From Hypsibius dujardini (lineage: Eukaryota > Tardigrada > Eutardigrada > Parachela > Hypsibiidae), in assembly GCA_001579985.1 (NCBI GenBank), contig LRSR01013174.1:1-59193 (forward strand): a stretch of 59,193 bases of DNA, written 5' to 3'. The translations under genes were made by a program, and so were the position numbers. Under the pieces are notes generated by a model. It did not search any database and had not been told where the DNA came from. It was given only the letters and a program-made list of their open reading frames with translations. This document shows positions 35,436 to 49,541 of the stretch, piece by piece (within the stretch, counting starts at the first letter, position 1; the number at the start of each line of letters is the position of its first letter).

Positions 35436-36452
35436 TTGTCTGTTTGTCTGTCCGTATTTTCTTTCCTGACAATTTTAATCAGCACAAGAGAGTGAAATAA
35501 ACACAGAACATAGCAAATGCGATGATTGTGGGTAAATCATGTGAAACACTGGGAACCTCAACACCGCCCATCCGACCAGGATCTCGATTCTCTTTCGCCT
35601 TCCAGTTATCCATGTTTTGCTGACAAGGGAATTCCACCACTCTCGAGGGTGAAATCTTGCACATCCGTTAATTTTTTAGTGTGTGTCCACATTATGTGAT
35701 GCCCTTTCCATCTAGAAAAAAAATAAAAACGTGTGAAAACAATTTTCTAAAAATAAAAATGTACCACGTGGTGGTACATAGATGGCGTTGTTAATGTTAC
35801 CGTATGCCGTGTCAGTTGCTTGATTTATTCGGCTACAGTCGTTATTGGTTCGTTTCTGTCGTTGACAAAGACTTTACAGTTAGTAGTAACACCGGCACAT
35901 GTAGCAACAAAGTTAGCAATGTAGCAATCAACTGACGCGGTAAAGGGTAACGCGGTATAGGGTATAGGGTACATTGGCAGCGCCATCTATGTACCACCAC
36001 GTAGTACCTTTTTTATTTTTAGAAAATTGTTTCCACATGTTTTTGTTTTTGTTTTTCTCGATGGAAACAGCATCACATAATGTGGACGCACACTACGAAA
36101 TTAACAGATGTGTAAGATTTCACCTTCGAGAGTGGTGGAATTCCTTTGTGAGCAATAGTATCACACTGTATGATTTGAGGTATCCGGGTAGGGATAACCA
36201 TCAAAACTCACTCAAGGTGGGGCGACACGATCACCGACAATGTCACTTTTGCTTCAACGGTACGTTGGTACATGGCCAGGACTACAAACAAAAGAGCATC
36301 AATCAGATAAACACACATTAAAAAAATATTAGATATAGGTAATAACAAAGAAGGTGGTGGTTTACACTGAAAAAGATGGAAATATGCATGAAACATGTTT
36401 ACAGCGCCAAAGATGCAACACACAAATCTGGCCTCAATGACACGAGCATCCA
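35315..36452. other. Region between the ARMC3-like gene and ORC2
   Basis: The two genes converge here. It holds a TCTG microsatellite (35356-35450) and a large inverted-repeat element (35617-36155). No gene supported. Confidence 0.65.
35617..36155. mobile_element. Large foldback element with arms of about 175 bp
   Basis: Outer ends TGCTGACAAGGGAATTCCAC and its mirror. Matching blocks follow through TCTCGAGGGTGAAATCTT, CACATCCGTTAATTT, CCACATTATGTGATGC, AAAACAATTTTCTAAAAATA and the inner ACCACGTGGTGGTACATAGA. A unique centre of about 190 bp contains CGGTATAGGGTATAGGGTAC. There is no transposase frame. Confidence 0.85.
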
Positions 36453-39308
36453 TCAAGCAGTCGTCTCAAGAAACTTCTTTAAGGCATCCTCGCTCAGAGG
36501 TATCCGTAAGTATTCCAGACCGTCGGGACCTCGCTTCGATTTCAGCAGACTGTGGTCGTAGTATTCCACCAGCTGCTTCCGTAGGATCGAATCGCTGCTG
36601 ACGTAGAATTCATTCCGGCACACCCGATACAGCTCCTTGTACGGCATGCCCAGCTCTGGAATGAGAAATCACACAGCAATGGGCAACTCGTGAACGGAAC
36701 AGTACTTATCGAACTCTTGCAGAGCTGATCGAACTCTTGCAGAGCTGATCGAACTCTTGCAGAGCTGATCGAACTCTTGCAGAGCTTATTGAACTCTTGC
36801 AGAGCTGATCGAACTCTTGCAGAGCTTAGCGAACTCTTGCAGAGCTTATTGAACTCTTGCAGAACTTATCGAACTCTTGCAGAACTTATTGAACTCTTGC
36901 AGAGCTGATCGAACTCTTGCAGAGCCTCTGTCAATAACAATCTCTCACCAGAATCCGCGGGATCGTCTTTGTCCTCATTCACTTGGAACTTGGCAATTTC
37001 CCGGTAGATCAGTTTGGCGTTGGGATTCAGACTTTCGAAGACGTGCCGGAGGGACGTCAAGGCCACCGCTGTAGTCTTCCCTTCGACGGCTGTCAAATCC
37101 GGCACGGGGAACTCCGTATAGTCGGCAAAGGTGGAGGTGTGATAGTAAACCCACTGGAACTGATTGAGTTCACTCTGCCCCCACACTGTTTCGACATGAA
37201 CAGAAATGTAGAACTTTGCAATGTAAAGAGCAAATATAACCAGTCGCTTACGCAAAGGAAGACCCGGATGATCAATGGAAGCGATCAGATGGACCTGCGG
37301 CAGAGCGGCGACATCGCTCAACAGTGTCTGCACTGCAGACGTTCTCAGGCCCTGGCCGTCAATGTTGTGCAAGATAATGTAAAAATCTGCATAAACTAAA
37401 TTGAACAAAGACACGGTCAAACATCACAGCTGAGGAGTGTACTGAGAAGGGTCTTACTGTCATCGATAAAGGTACGAAAGGTTTCGAACACGGCCACGGG
37501 TTGTTTCGGGATAGGTCCGCAGTCGGCTTGGGATTCACAGAAGCTCCGCAGCACCCCAACAAGATCACATTGCTGATCGAAGCCGTCGATCACGAGGACG
37601 CTCTCGTCGGATAATTCGGCACCTCGGAATGTCTCCAATAGAGTTCGTTTCGAGCCAACGCCGTGCAGCAGAATGTTCTTCTGCAAGCTGTACAAGAATC
37701 GAAATAAAGTAACGTGGAAGGGCACGGAATAGTTACGAAGGGAAAGAAATCGGAATAGGTCGCCAGAAAAATGAAAAAATAGGAATGGGGAATGAATCAA
37801 CCGTAGCACTCGACGAATGCACAGGCAGACAGATCGACGAGTGCACAGGCAGACAGATCGACGAGTACACAGGCGGGCAGATCGACATACAGCAGCATGA
37901 GGGTGCGGAAAGCCACTGGGGAGACAGGCAGACTGTCCGCCGAGACATTTCAGACAATGGAAACAGATCAGCCAAATCGCAAAACTCACCGAAACACCAT
38001 GATCCACTCGGGAAACAGTTGCTCGTATCGGGAAAGCAGAGCCTCCTTTCTGCTTTTCCATGGATCCTCCACTGTTTCCATTACAGCTGCAACTTCCGCT
38101 TGACACATGTAGACTTCCTGGTAACGCCCACACTCCCGCTCTAAGTTCTCGCCTTCACTGATTTGGGAATCATTGACTAAGGTGGTGTCGGCACCGACGT
38201 TATTCAAGTTTGGCAGTTCCTCTTCCTCCACGAATGATTCTTCCGCGAGGGTAGCATCCTTCTTTGTCGGCGTACGAAGCGATGGAATATGAGACTTCCC
38301 AGCAAGAGCATCAAACTGCAACAATAACTCGGTAGAACTAGGTGATCCACAAACAAATGACTAAAAACCTGACTATACTTGAAACGAAAGCGGCGAGGAA
38401 AAAAAATCTGAACCGGCTATCAACTGATCAATCCATGCCGAAATGAGAAAGCGATAGCAGTTTTACATCACAAAGGGGCATCCAATCATTTTGCATGTAC
38501 CTGAACCATTCCATCGATCCATCTAGTAAACTAGATCGGTCAGAAACAACATTTGAAGACTAGCTCTTAACCTATGAAAGTTCCGTCACGATTAATTTGC
38601 GACAATCGAAAGCTGAATCTGTCAATCAACCTATCAATTATGTAATAAGTGACAAGTTTTTGAAAGAAACATGCTGGGCTAATCGATCAATCAACAGAGA
38701 TCACACCGCACAAAACGCAAGTCTAATTCAACTGAACAGAATTTCAAATGCGCTACTACACTTACATCGCCTTTCAATGACTTTCGGACATTAAACGTCG
38801 GCCAATCATCCTCGGACGTCTCGCTTCCGCTCTCGGAATCTCTACCACCACGAAACATGGGAGATCGGTGCGAGCGACGCTTGGAGCGAGGACGTCCCAT
38901 TGTCGAATGCTGCGACGCGTTTGGCTCATCATCCTTCTCATCCTCCTTTTCCTCCTTCCTAACCAGCTTCCCACCAGCGGCATTTTCGTTTCCCAACAAT
39001 ATTCCATCCCCACCCTCTGCCTCACAGTCCCAATCACCATCCATTTCGTCATCCGCCGGATCTGCGACGGTCTTCGCCATGGAGGAATCATTTTTCTTTC
39101 CTGCCTTCGCATTGCTGACTGGCGCTAGCTCAATATCACTCTCACTCTCTGCATCATCCAACATCGACAGTGTCTATGAAAAAAAAAGGTACAACAATAG
39201 GTGTGATATGAAAACAAGACAAGTTTGATGAATTTGCAGTTGCAATTGCAACCAAATTTTGCCCTAAATCTATTTGCTTACCTCGCGTGCAGTGTAAGTT
39301 CTCGGCAT
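36453..39308 (-). CDS. ORC2: Origin recognition complex subunit 2
   Basis: ORC2 is part of the complex that marks replication origins. Seven exons join in phase to 521 aa (human 577): 39308-39282, 39173-38766, 38315-37990, 37687-37458, 37386-37252, 37185-36949, 36655-36453. An acidic, disordered N-terminus (MPRTYTAR, DDAESESDIELAP, KEEKEDEKDDEP) leads to the AAA+-like domain: YEQLFPEWIMVFR, NILLHGVGSKRTLLETFR, VLVIDGFDQQCDLVGVL, FYIILHNIDGQGLR, VHLIASIDHPGLPL and SLRHVFESLNPNAKLIYREI. The winged helix ends with YKELYRVCRNEFYVSSD, LVEYYDHSLLKSKRGPDGLE and YLRIPLSEDALKKFL. Intron 6 contains a 20-bp minisatellite. Intron 3 contains an AGTGCACAGGCAGACAGATC-type repeat. Confidence 0.95.
36715..36926. 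repeat. 20-bp minisatellite in an ORC2 intron
   Basis: About ten copies of CGAACTCTTGCAGAGCTGAT with variants (GAGCTTATT, GAACTTATC). It lies just downstream of ORC2 exon 6 on the minus strand. The unit is not a multiple of three and the joined protein excludes it. Confidence 0.95.
37803..37885. repeat. Short minisatellite in an ORC2 intron
   Basis: Three copies of a unit of about 27 bp (CGACGAGTGCACAGGCAGAC AGAT, with TACACAGGCGGGC variation). Confidence 0.85.
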
Positions 39309-40166
39309 TCTTTTATGGCAGCTCAGCTTCCCAAAAGTCTAATCTGAGATGGAGAAAAGGCACTAATAATAATGACGCAGATCAGACAAAATCTGTGAAG
39401 GTTATGAGTTGCGCTTAGAAATGCAGTTGAAAATGCGCGGGGAAACTTATCAAAAACAGCTGTTTTGTTGTCGTTTTTAAGCCACTCCTCTTACCGCTCA
39501 CAGCCCCCTTTGTTATGAGACCCCTGGAACTGTGATTCGTATTCGCAGTCACGTAGCACTCCCTGAAACTTCTCCGAATTTTGGTGGGCAGAATAAAAAT
39601 GTTATTTTCAGAATTTTTTATCATTTACCGTTCTTTCTGGCATTTCACATGATTGTGAATAGCTCCGAATCTGCTTGTTTGCAACCTCATCAAGCCTCCA
39701 AAACACGGGTGAGTAACCGTACCGAATTACTACAATGGGTGTCTGTCGTTGATCGATCAATTGATTGTGCCACCGACGAGAAGTCATTACTACAATTGGT
39801 GTTTGTCGTTGATCGATCAATTGATTGTGCTGCCGACGAGAAGTCATTTCATCTAATCCATGCCGCATGTTCCACAAAGCTTTACTTCGAATCTAAACTT
39901 GATTGTCTCCATCCCCATATTGTTCATCCTTTAAAAGTCCGTAAGAAGCAGGTACGTGGGTAGATTCAAAGCTTAGCATCAAAAGTGTGATTGGATTGCT
40001 CTGTTATCACATTGATCTGCGAATGGTTAGCGTACTCGTGCTGGCTCTCCTCTAAACTGGCCTTTGACCAGGCTTGCCCTATTTCACCCAAGACTTCTCA
40101 GAGTCCTGTTTTAACATACTCCAGATGTTTTGCAGAACGTCGCACTGCGGGATTCATGTTTGCACT
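39309..40166. other. Divergent region between ORC2 and Maelstrom
   Basis: Should hold both promoters. Two adjacent copies of a 60-bp unit (about 39728-39787 and 39788-39847, core GTCGTTGATCGATCAATTGA) are present. No gene supported. Confidence 0.6.
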
Positions 40167-42304
40167 ATGCCGCCCAAGAAACAGAAGCCAAACAACTACA
40201 GCATGTTCGTAGAAGAACGATGCCGACAGACGGGAATCAGTCGTGTGGCAGGCTTCACGAGATTTGCTCACGAATGGAAGGTGCGAAGACATCATCATTT
40301 TCGCCTTTTCCTTGTTTACCATGCAACCAGTGTGAAATACTGTGTTTGTTTTAGCTTTTGGACGAAGCAACGAAGGAGAGCTATAAAGAGCAAGCGAAAC
40401 TTTTAAAGGCGTCCACGGTCGTTGTGTGAGTAAGCTATTTCCAGCCAATCAATCAATCGATAGCGGCAACCCTCCATTCTGTAGACTATCAGCCAATCAA
40501 TCAATCGACTGCGGCAAACTATTCTGCAGACAATAGCCTGCAATTATTGATATCACAAATAAAGTACGGTTTCCTTCACAGTCCACGACCTCCTCCCGCA
40601 CGGAAGATTGCACGACCGACTTTACTGGATCGAATCTTCGAAAACGTGAAGCGAGACCATTGCACGGCTGAAGAGGGGGAATGCGAGGACGACTCATCGG
40701 AAGATCCCACCCCGCCAAATCTGCGGGACCTGGAAACATCATCCAGCAGCGTTCCGCTGCCGTTGAAGAAGTTCCGGGTGGCTGAGCAAGATGGCGATTG
40801 TATCATCATGGAAATGCCGGATCAAGTGTTCCCGGTGCATTTGGATTTCAGCGATGTGGAAGTCACAACTGATCGCGAGTCACTGGAGCTCATCAACAGT
40901 GCCTATCCCAATCTTGCCGGTAAGGACTTGCATTATTATTGCTATTACGGCGGCTATACCTCCTCTTTACTTCATCTGCTGCCTGTCTTTGTGGCTTTTT
41001 TCATTTTTTTTTATTCGGATTCTAGATATCTCGGAGCTGACTGTGTTCTCATTTTCCTGCGTTCCCGTTATTTCCGCTTATGGATTTAAAAAATCGGCTA
41101 TTTTACCGACGAACATTCCGCTGGAGATCACCGTGACTGGATTCAATTTAGAAGAAGGGATAATGGAGGATTATCTGCACCATTACGTCGACCCAGGCCA
41201 GCTGTTACCGGGCTCGATCTGCGACGCGGATGAAACTCGTAAGCAGGCAGATTGTTTCTACAGTTCATGTTCTTTTTCCAACCTATAAAAGTACAGTTCT
41301 ATGCACATTTTTTTGTTTTCCTCAAAGGCAACGAACGGCATAAACTTCCCTATTCACCAACCGACCGTTCGGATGAAGCTTGTGTCCGATTTTTCGAAAG
41401 CGGACGGGTTCTCGACAACGATTACCTCGCAATATACAAGTACACACGTGGCAAAAACCTTGCGCTAGCCGAGTTAAGCCACTACACTCGTTCGTCGTAA
41501 TGAGTGTTGTACACAGCCCCGAGTTAAAGTGCTTAATTCGGTCAGCCCAAGGTTTTTGTCACATCTGTATGTCGCATCGCGATATTCTTCTTTTTCTACT
41601 TCTCATTCCTATAACATACAACTCGGACCTCGTTCGTTAGTAGTTTTACTGACATTCCTTCCTTATCAGCCTCATTCTGGAGTTCGTCGGTTATGACGGC
41701 ACAAATTCCCAATCGCTGATGCCGATGTGTTCCCGGAAAGCCGACTTGGAGGTGAACGAGGGCTGCCTGAAATGGCTCCATCGTCAAGCATTGCGTCAGT
41801 TGAAGGAGACCGGCCCGCAACCGTCTTATCAGTGGACCGGTAAAACGTTGCGAGACGTCCAAAATTTACATTGACGATTTGGTCGATTAATAAGGATTTA
41901 TCATTTCAGATTTGCCTGCTTTCAATTACGCAACGTTGGAGGATTTCGCGGATGTGGCAGTCGCTCGATCTAACTTGAACGAACAGACTCCGCAGCTGGG
42001 GTACTCGCAGGAGGCTAGGAAACAGTCATTTAGTCAGTTTGGATTCTACCGACAGCTCCATAATCTCAAGTAAGAAATGAAAGCCTAAGTAGGAGGATGG
42101 AAACACAAACTAAGCGATAGATCGACGACGGAGAGATAGAAAGGCAGGCAAACAGACAAACTGACAGCCAGGCAAGTAGACAGACAGATTCACAGATTTA
42201 CAGACAGAAAACAGACAGACAGCCAGGCAAGCAGCCAGGCAAGCAGCCAAGCAAGCAGCCAAGCAAGCAGGCAGACAAGCAGGCAGACAAGCAGACAGAC
42301 AAGC

Positions 42305-42353
<49 letters not shown>

Positions 42354-42354
42354 A

Positions 42355-42397
<43 letters not shown>

Positions 42398-42720
42398 AGT
42401 AGAGTGATACATCGCGTCGATCGGACTAATAACAATGAACAAATGAATCTGTTGTTTCTTGCAGTTGCTGGTTCCACCGGAAGGTCACGTCGGTCAAGCA
42501 TTGCTCTCTCGGCGCTGCTCGGGAACAATGGTAAGTGAAGAAAAATCTGAGAGACACCATGTATGAGACACCATATGCTTTTCGTATGCCTAATTTTACG
42601 TTCATTTATAGCTTTATTGTCATGGCGTTCCTTAAAAATCTCTACAATCTACCTCACGATCACCACTTTGTCTACATGGGTGGCCCTCACTCCGAAGATT
42701 CTGACGAGGATGAGGACTGA
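40167..42720 (+). CDS. MAEL: Maelstrom, piRNA-pathway protein
   Basis: Maelstrom acts with Piwi proteins in transposon silencing in the germ line. Nine exons join in phase to 450 aa (human 434): 40167-40280, 40355-40425, 40582-40919, 41026-41238, 41328-41439, 41670-41839, 41910-42069, 42465-42530, 42612-42720. The N-terminal HMG box is recognisable (MPPKKQKPNNYSMFVEERCR, FTRFAHEWKLLDEATKESYK). A Pro-rich linker follows, then the RNase H-like Maelstrom domain with its ECHC-type residues: GFNLEEGIMEDYLHHYVDPG, SDEACVRFFESGRVLDND, CLKWLHRQALRQ and CWFHRKVTSVKHCSL. It ends in an acidic tail (HSEDSDEDED). The long intron 7 carries a GACA microsatellite. Confidence 0.95.
42137..42400. repeat. GACA/GCAA microsatellite in a Maelstrom intron
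   Basis: Starts with mixed GGCAGGCAAACAGACA, passes through a (GCCAAGCAA)-type section and ends in nearly pure (GACA)n. Confidence 0.95.
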
Positions 42721-43101
42721 ATCGTCATCCAAGCGTGGATGAATGAATTGAGTGATGTCTTTTAATCTCAGATCTCACAGGTGTAGAAATTTCGCGTATT
42801 TTATTTACTGAACTTTTGGTATTCCTCAGATGTCATGATCCTTGACTGTGAGAATGACAAATATGGCGTTTCAATCAAGGCAATCCTTTTCGTTGACAAT
42901 ATTTCAGATTCAACTACAACGGCATTTTTCTTCGCGTCTTTCTTGTTCTTGACAACTTCAGAAACGAGAACACAACCAACCGGCAAATTTTCAGTTTTCA
43001 TGAACTAGTCAGTCGGTATTCAAGCCCAAAAACAAACTTAACAAACGGAACGTCCTGTACAGGCACACGAGATCAAGAAGGGCAAATGGGCACCAGCATT
43101 T
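42721..43101. other. Short interval between Maelstrom and H2A copy 2
   Basis: Contains a 66-codon minus-strand frame with a true ATG (43001-42801, MKTENLPVGCVLVSEVVKNK...). I do not recognise it, so it is not called as a gene. H2A ends on the minus strand and Maelstrom on the plus strand here. Confidence 0.4.
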
Positions 43102-43654
43102 CTAGACTTCTTGGGAGGCGGCTTCAGTTTTCTTGGGCTTGGTGGTTTTTGCAACGGCAGGCTTGGCCTCAACAGCGTCACCAGCTGACTTCTTGGGAAG
43201 AAGTGTCGGCGCGATGTTGGGCAGAACACCTCCTTGGGCGATGGTCACTCCGGAGAGCAGTTTGTTCAACTGCAAAGGAGAACAAAAGAGCAACGTTAAA
43301 CATGTGGCACACATCGAGAAAACCAATCACGTAAGGAAAAAACACAGTACAAAAACATAAGGCATTCTTTGTTACCTCTTCGTCATTGCGGATGGCCAGC
43401 TGAAGATGACGGGGGATAATGCGGCTCTTCTTGTTGTCACGAGCGGCGTTTCCCGCCAACTCCAGCACTTCAGCCGCGAGGTACTCCAGGACGGCAGCCA
43501 GGTAAACGGGGGCTCCGGCTCCGATGCGCTCACCGTAGTTTCCTTTCCGGAGCAGACGATGGATCCTGCCGACGGGGAACTGGAGTCCAGCGCGGGAAGA
43601 ACGCGACTTGGACTTTCCGGTCTTCACCTTTCCTCCCTTTCCTCGGCCAGTCAT
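43102..43654 (-). CDS. H2A: Histone H2A with H2A.X-type tail, copy 2 (one intron)
   Basis: 148 aa, differing from copy 1 only in the C-tail (AKPAVAKTT against AKPAAVKTT). The final SQEV is kept although the DNA coding it differs (TCCCAAGAAGTC against TCTCAGGAGGTT). The tail is therefore under selection and not merely copied. The intron is at the same place (after IRNDEE) but its sequence is different. Confidence 0.95.
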
Positions 43655-44104
43655 CTTGATTGAGAGTTGTGTGTGGGGACGAAGAGAACGAAAACTACAC
43701 AAAGTACAATTAAAGCCAGTGTATCAAGCAAAAGTTGAAAATGAGAACTGAGACAACTGGCAGTGCTTTATATATGCGAAATGTAGGCGAGTAAGTCCGG
43801 CCAGGAAAGGGCAAGGGATTGGGATTGGCTGTAAAGTGCGATAATTAATGCCCGCCCTCTTTTACTTTTGGCGAATTAGGAGACGGGGATTCCGGATTCG
43901 AAACGCATAGGCCACGCCTTCCCCCGCTTATGATTGGTCCATAAGTTGCTGCTTGTGCGTCGTGTGTAAAACGAACGATTCACTTGGCGCAAGCTGGTCT
44001 ATAAAACTACCCGTGCTTGCCTTTCCAAGGTTCACATTTCGTTTTTGTAGTTTTCTGACTTTCTATTTTCATCCGTTCGTACACATACCCCCATCTCCAT
44101 CAAC
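43655..44104. promoter_or_regulatory. Divergent H2A/H2B promoter, copy 2
   Basis: TATATA for H2A (minus) is near 43769-43774 and TATAAAA for H2B at 44000-44006. A CCAAT-type element (GATTGGTCC, near 43933) and GATTGGGATTGGC near 43815 are present. The sequence shows little similarity to the first H2A/H2B promoter. Confidence 0.8.
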
Positions 44105-44648
<544 letters not shown>

Positions 44649-46518
44649 ACCTGGTTCTCAGAGTTGGGCCTTGTGTTACTGATTGGTTGTCTGTAGATAC
44701 GGGTCAGTTTTACAGTGGGTGTTCGTTGGTCCAGAGATCTCATCCATGTTGAAGTGTACGCTTGTTTTTGTTAAAATCCCTGGGAATGCGAATAAGCTTT
44801 GAACAAGTAATACAAATCAAATAACGAACTTTGTTGTTTTGGCTCCGTTACAATACAATCTAACATACAAGACATTGTAATGGTTGAAAGAAGTTACTTC
44901 CAATTTGACTGAATCAAATCAGGATGTAGAAAGCTCGAGTTTAAATACGGTTGCACATTACCATTAGGGATGGCGAATGTATTGTACTGTCGCGATTCTA
45001 ACGGCCGTTTTTTGGCCCCTACCAATAAATAACGACCCCTGGGCCCCGGCCAGGCTGGAATTGAATCCGTGACGTCACAGTCTTGCACGGGGGAGGCGGG
45101 GCTAACCTGGCCGTTAGAATCGCGACAGTACAGTACAGTATTCTTGTTTGAGGGTGATGATACGAAAAGGGGACAGTCGATGAGCAGCGAACTATTTGGT
45201 GGAAAAGGAGTATTTTTTGGCGGCAAATACAAGTGCATTGTACTCGTACCCACAATAGAACGTGATAGTATACACCGTCGTGGTATGTGTGGTCAGAGTG
45301 TTTGCAGACCCTAGTGTGGCTGATTTACAGACTGTACCAGTCTAATGCCGAAATTTAATCCCCATGGCCCGACCCGAAACCCGAAAGAGATTGTTCACCG
45401 AAAAACATCTTATTAACTAGAAATTTCAGAAATCTTGCGCTTTTGTACCTAGCAGAAGTGTCATCACATGTGATTGCTGCAGTGACACATAAGACGGAGC
45501 GTCACGTGGCGCTCTCTTTCAACTGGGATGGTTTTAGTCCATAAGTCCAAATGCCATTATAAAATTTTCCACGCCATATTATAAGTGTAGTAGTTGAAAA
45601 AATACCACGCTCCAATCAAACTCCCTCGAACCCGCCCGAAACTTAAGTTTCCCGACGATTCCTGACCCGACAGTCGTTCTTCCCGAACCGAAACCGAAAG
45701 ATTTCGCCGCAGGACTGAGCCGAATTCAAAATTCTCTTTTAATCGTTGGAGATTTCCTTACTTTAAAGAGTCTTCTCACTTCTCTAACAACGGAGTGTGT
45801 CGGTGTATGTAACCCACCCTTCAATTTCATCAAGATTTTCACACCCGTGGCAGGAACCTTTCGCTAATAGAGTTAAGCGATTTAACCCGGTCTGTGTACA
45901 GATCTATGATTTAAACGAGTTGAACGGCTTGACTCAGTCAGCGAAGAAGGGTTCTGCCAGATGTGTATAGCCCTCCTTTTTATTACGAATGATGTCGCCA
46001 CTCGGCAGACTCCGTACCGCATACATTTCATGTACTAGTACTGGCTTGCTTTATCGGTGGTCTGTTTTGTGGGCTTCATGGCCACATCAACATCAAGGAA
46101 TCTTTCCGTGCACAAAACAGTTCTCAGTAAGAGTCGTGTGAGCTTTTCTGGCTGACGACGGGCAAGTCCAACGGTCGGCGTCTACAATTCCACAATAGCT
46201 GAATTACACAGCTAGTTTTCGTTCAATCTCTTGAGCGGTGACCAGTGACCACCACTCATCAGGTATTGACAAATATAGAACAAATGAGATTTTGAAACCG
46301 CAGATTTTTATGATCATTCGAGTTTTCATTTTTGGTAAGTACAATGCAGTGTGAAACTAGATAGCTGATGAGGACACACAGCAGAAAACTCGGCGACAGT
46401 TACTCGCTGCCCAGCTGGTTGCTCGCAAAAACAACAAAAGAAACAACGCATTTAAAAACACAATCGAAGGGAACCGTGAGATCAGTCTACGACTTCGGAC
46501 ATTATTGAAACAAGTTAT
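44649..46518. other. Long non-coding region between H2B and H3 copy 2
   Basis: Apart from a MITE-like element (44983-45140), nothing gene-like was found on either strand. Reading frames are short. Confidence 0.6.
44983..45140. mobile_element. MITE-like element, GTGACGTCAC family, copy 2
   Basis: Arms TTGTACTGTCGCGATTCTAA then CGGCC, mirrored by GGCCGTTAGAATCGCGACAG then TACAGTA. The interior shares GAATCCGTGACGTCAC and GGCGGGGCTAA with the element at 21501-21717. Confidence 0.8.
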
Positions 46519-48060
<1,542 letters not shown>

Positions 48061-48718
48061 ATTTATAGATGTTTGTGTTCACTACATGAACCACTTCCAG
48101 TCAATTGCGTGTGTTTAATTGAAATCTACTGCACGATGACTACATTTTCCAGCGTGTTGATCTCAAATTTCGTTTCTGAATGACCGTTTTTCCGTTGTTG
48201 GCTCTTGCGTTAGTTTTCATGCTACGCTCCTGGATTAAAGACAATTCCAGACCCAGATATTTTGTGTTTCGGTTTTACCGAAGTTTTCAAGTGGAAGAAA
48301 GTTGTAATTTTAAAACAATTCAAATTGCATGACTGGAGTTGCCCATCTCTGGTGTTGAAGTTACAGCATCTTCTCGCTGCTTTTGAGAACCAAGAGAAAT
48401 TCGTTCAACTGAACGAAATAATTTAAATTTGTCAGCCACTGAAGTTTTAAAGAAGCCATAGAAGAAATTGTCGATCCTTCTGCCGACTCCTCATACAACC
48501 AATCAATCATTCGCAGTCAACGGGTATTGCTTTTTCTGTTTCCTTTGTTCCTGATTGATAGCTCTCACATTGCAACCCGCGGTGCGCACAATCCTGCACG
48601 CAGTTGAAAACAACGTTCAGTTTTGTCACTTTTGACAACAAAATCATTTTTTTGCGGAGCTCCGCTCCTTAGATTTCATTCCATTTCAAAAATAATTCGA
48701 TTGCTCTCGTCTTCGGGG
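48061..48718. other. Non-coding stretch before PRMT5
   Basis: No gene supported. No histone stem-loop follows H4. It should contain the PRMT5 promoter. Confidence 0.55.
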
Positions 48719-49508
48719 ATGACGGCCTTTCAGTTGGAATTCGGACTCTTCGAGGACAATCCGCAATCGCGGTTGCCGACTGTTCTCTCAGCGTTCGCAA
48801 CGCCAAAAAAAATCGCCTTCACCACCGTCCCCATCCGGTCGGCCTTCGACAAAGGCCGCTATGAGTATCTGACCAGCGAGGCCTGTTTCCGCGTCCTGAG
48901 CCGTGAAGAGGCCTCTCGGTCGGATGACGCGGACTCTTCGGGCTCCTCGGCCGAGGACAGCGGAATTTCCCTCGCGGATCCTGTGAAGGTGAACGACAAA
49001 GCGGATAAACCGATCATTCTGTTTCCCTTCACGCCTGATGATTCCTTCGCGGTGGCGGAGGATGCCACGCGGTTTGTCAGTGAAGTGCTGCTCCGTCCGA
49101 CAAACAGCAAGCCGATTGCGTGGTTTCACGTGCCGATGTAAGAGATAGGACGTGCTTTAATTGATCGAATGATTGATTGATTAATCTCTCCGATTTATAA
49201 TTTGATTACCTTTGGGATTGTAGGAGAGCTTGATTAGCTCGTTTCTTCAGGTTTAGTTTGTAATTAAGAAAACAATTGATTGATGGATCGGCATATTCCA
49301 GTATTCGATTGCATTGGCAATACATAGTTCGATTGTGAGCGTGTCTCTTGTGTCCGTCACTCGGACGTGTCGAATAGTTAATGCGTCATCTTCTTGCAAC
49401 ACTGACGCCATTTTTTGGGTTACTAGACTAGGCGTAACGTCATAGAGCCATAATCGTATCGAAATGTCTGACTGACCGCCTGTCTGCGTGCTTGCCTACC
49501 TACCTAGA

Positions 49509-49541
<33 letters not shown>

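Noticed and set aside
36715-36926. Possible CRISPR-like array
   Set aside because: Repeats are directly adjacent without spacers, and the DNA is eukaryotic.
36866-37420. 184-codon minus-strand frame read through as one exon
   Set aside because: It covers two ORC2 exons plus intron and minisatellite. The family alignment requires splicing at 37252/37185 and 36949.
42801-43001. 66-codon minus-strand frame with ATG start
   Set aside because: No family signature, conserved neighbour or promoter evidence. Left uncalled, although a small gene cannot be excluded.
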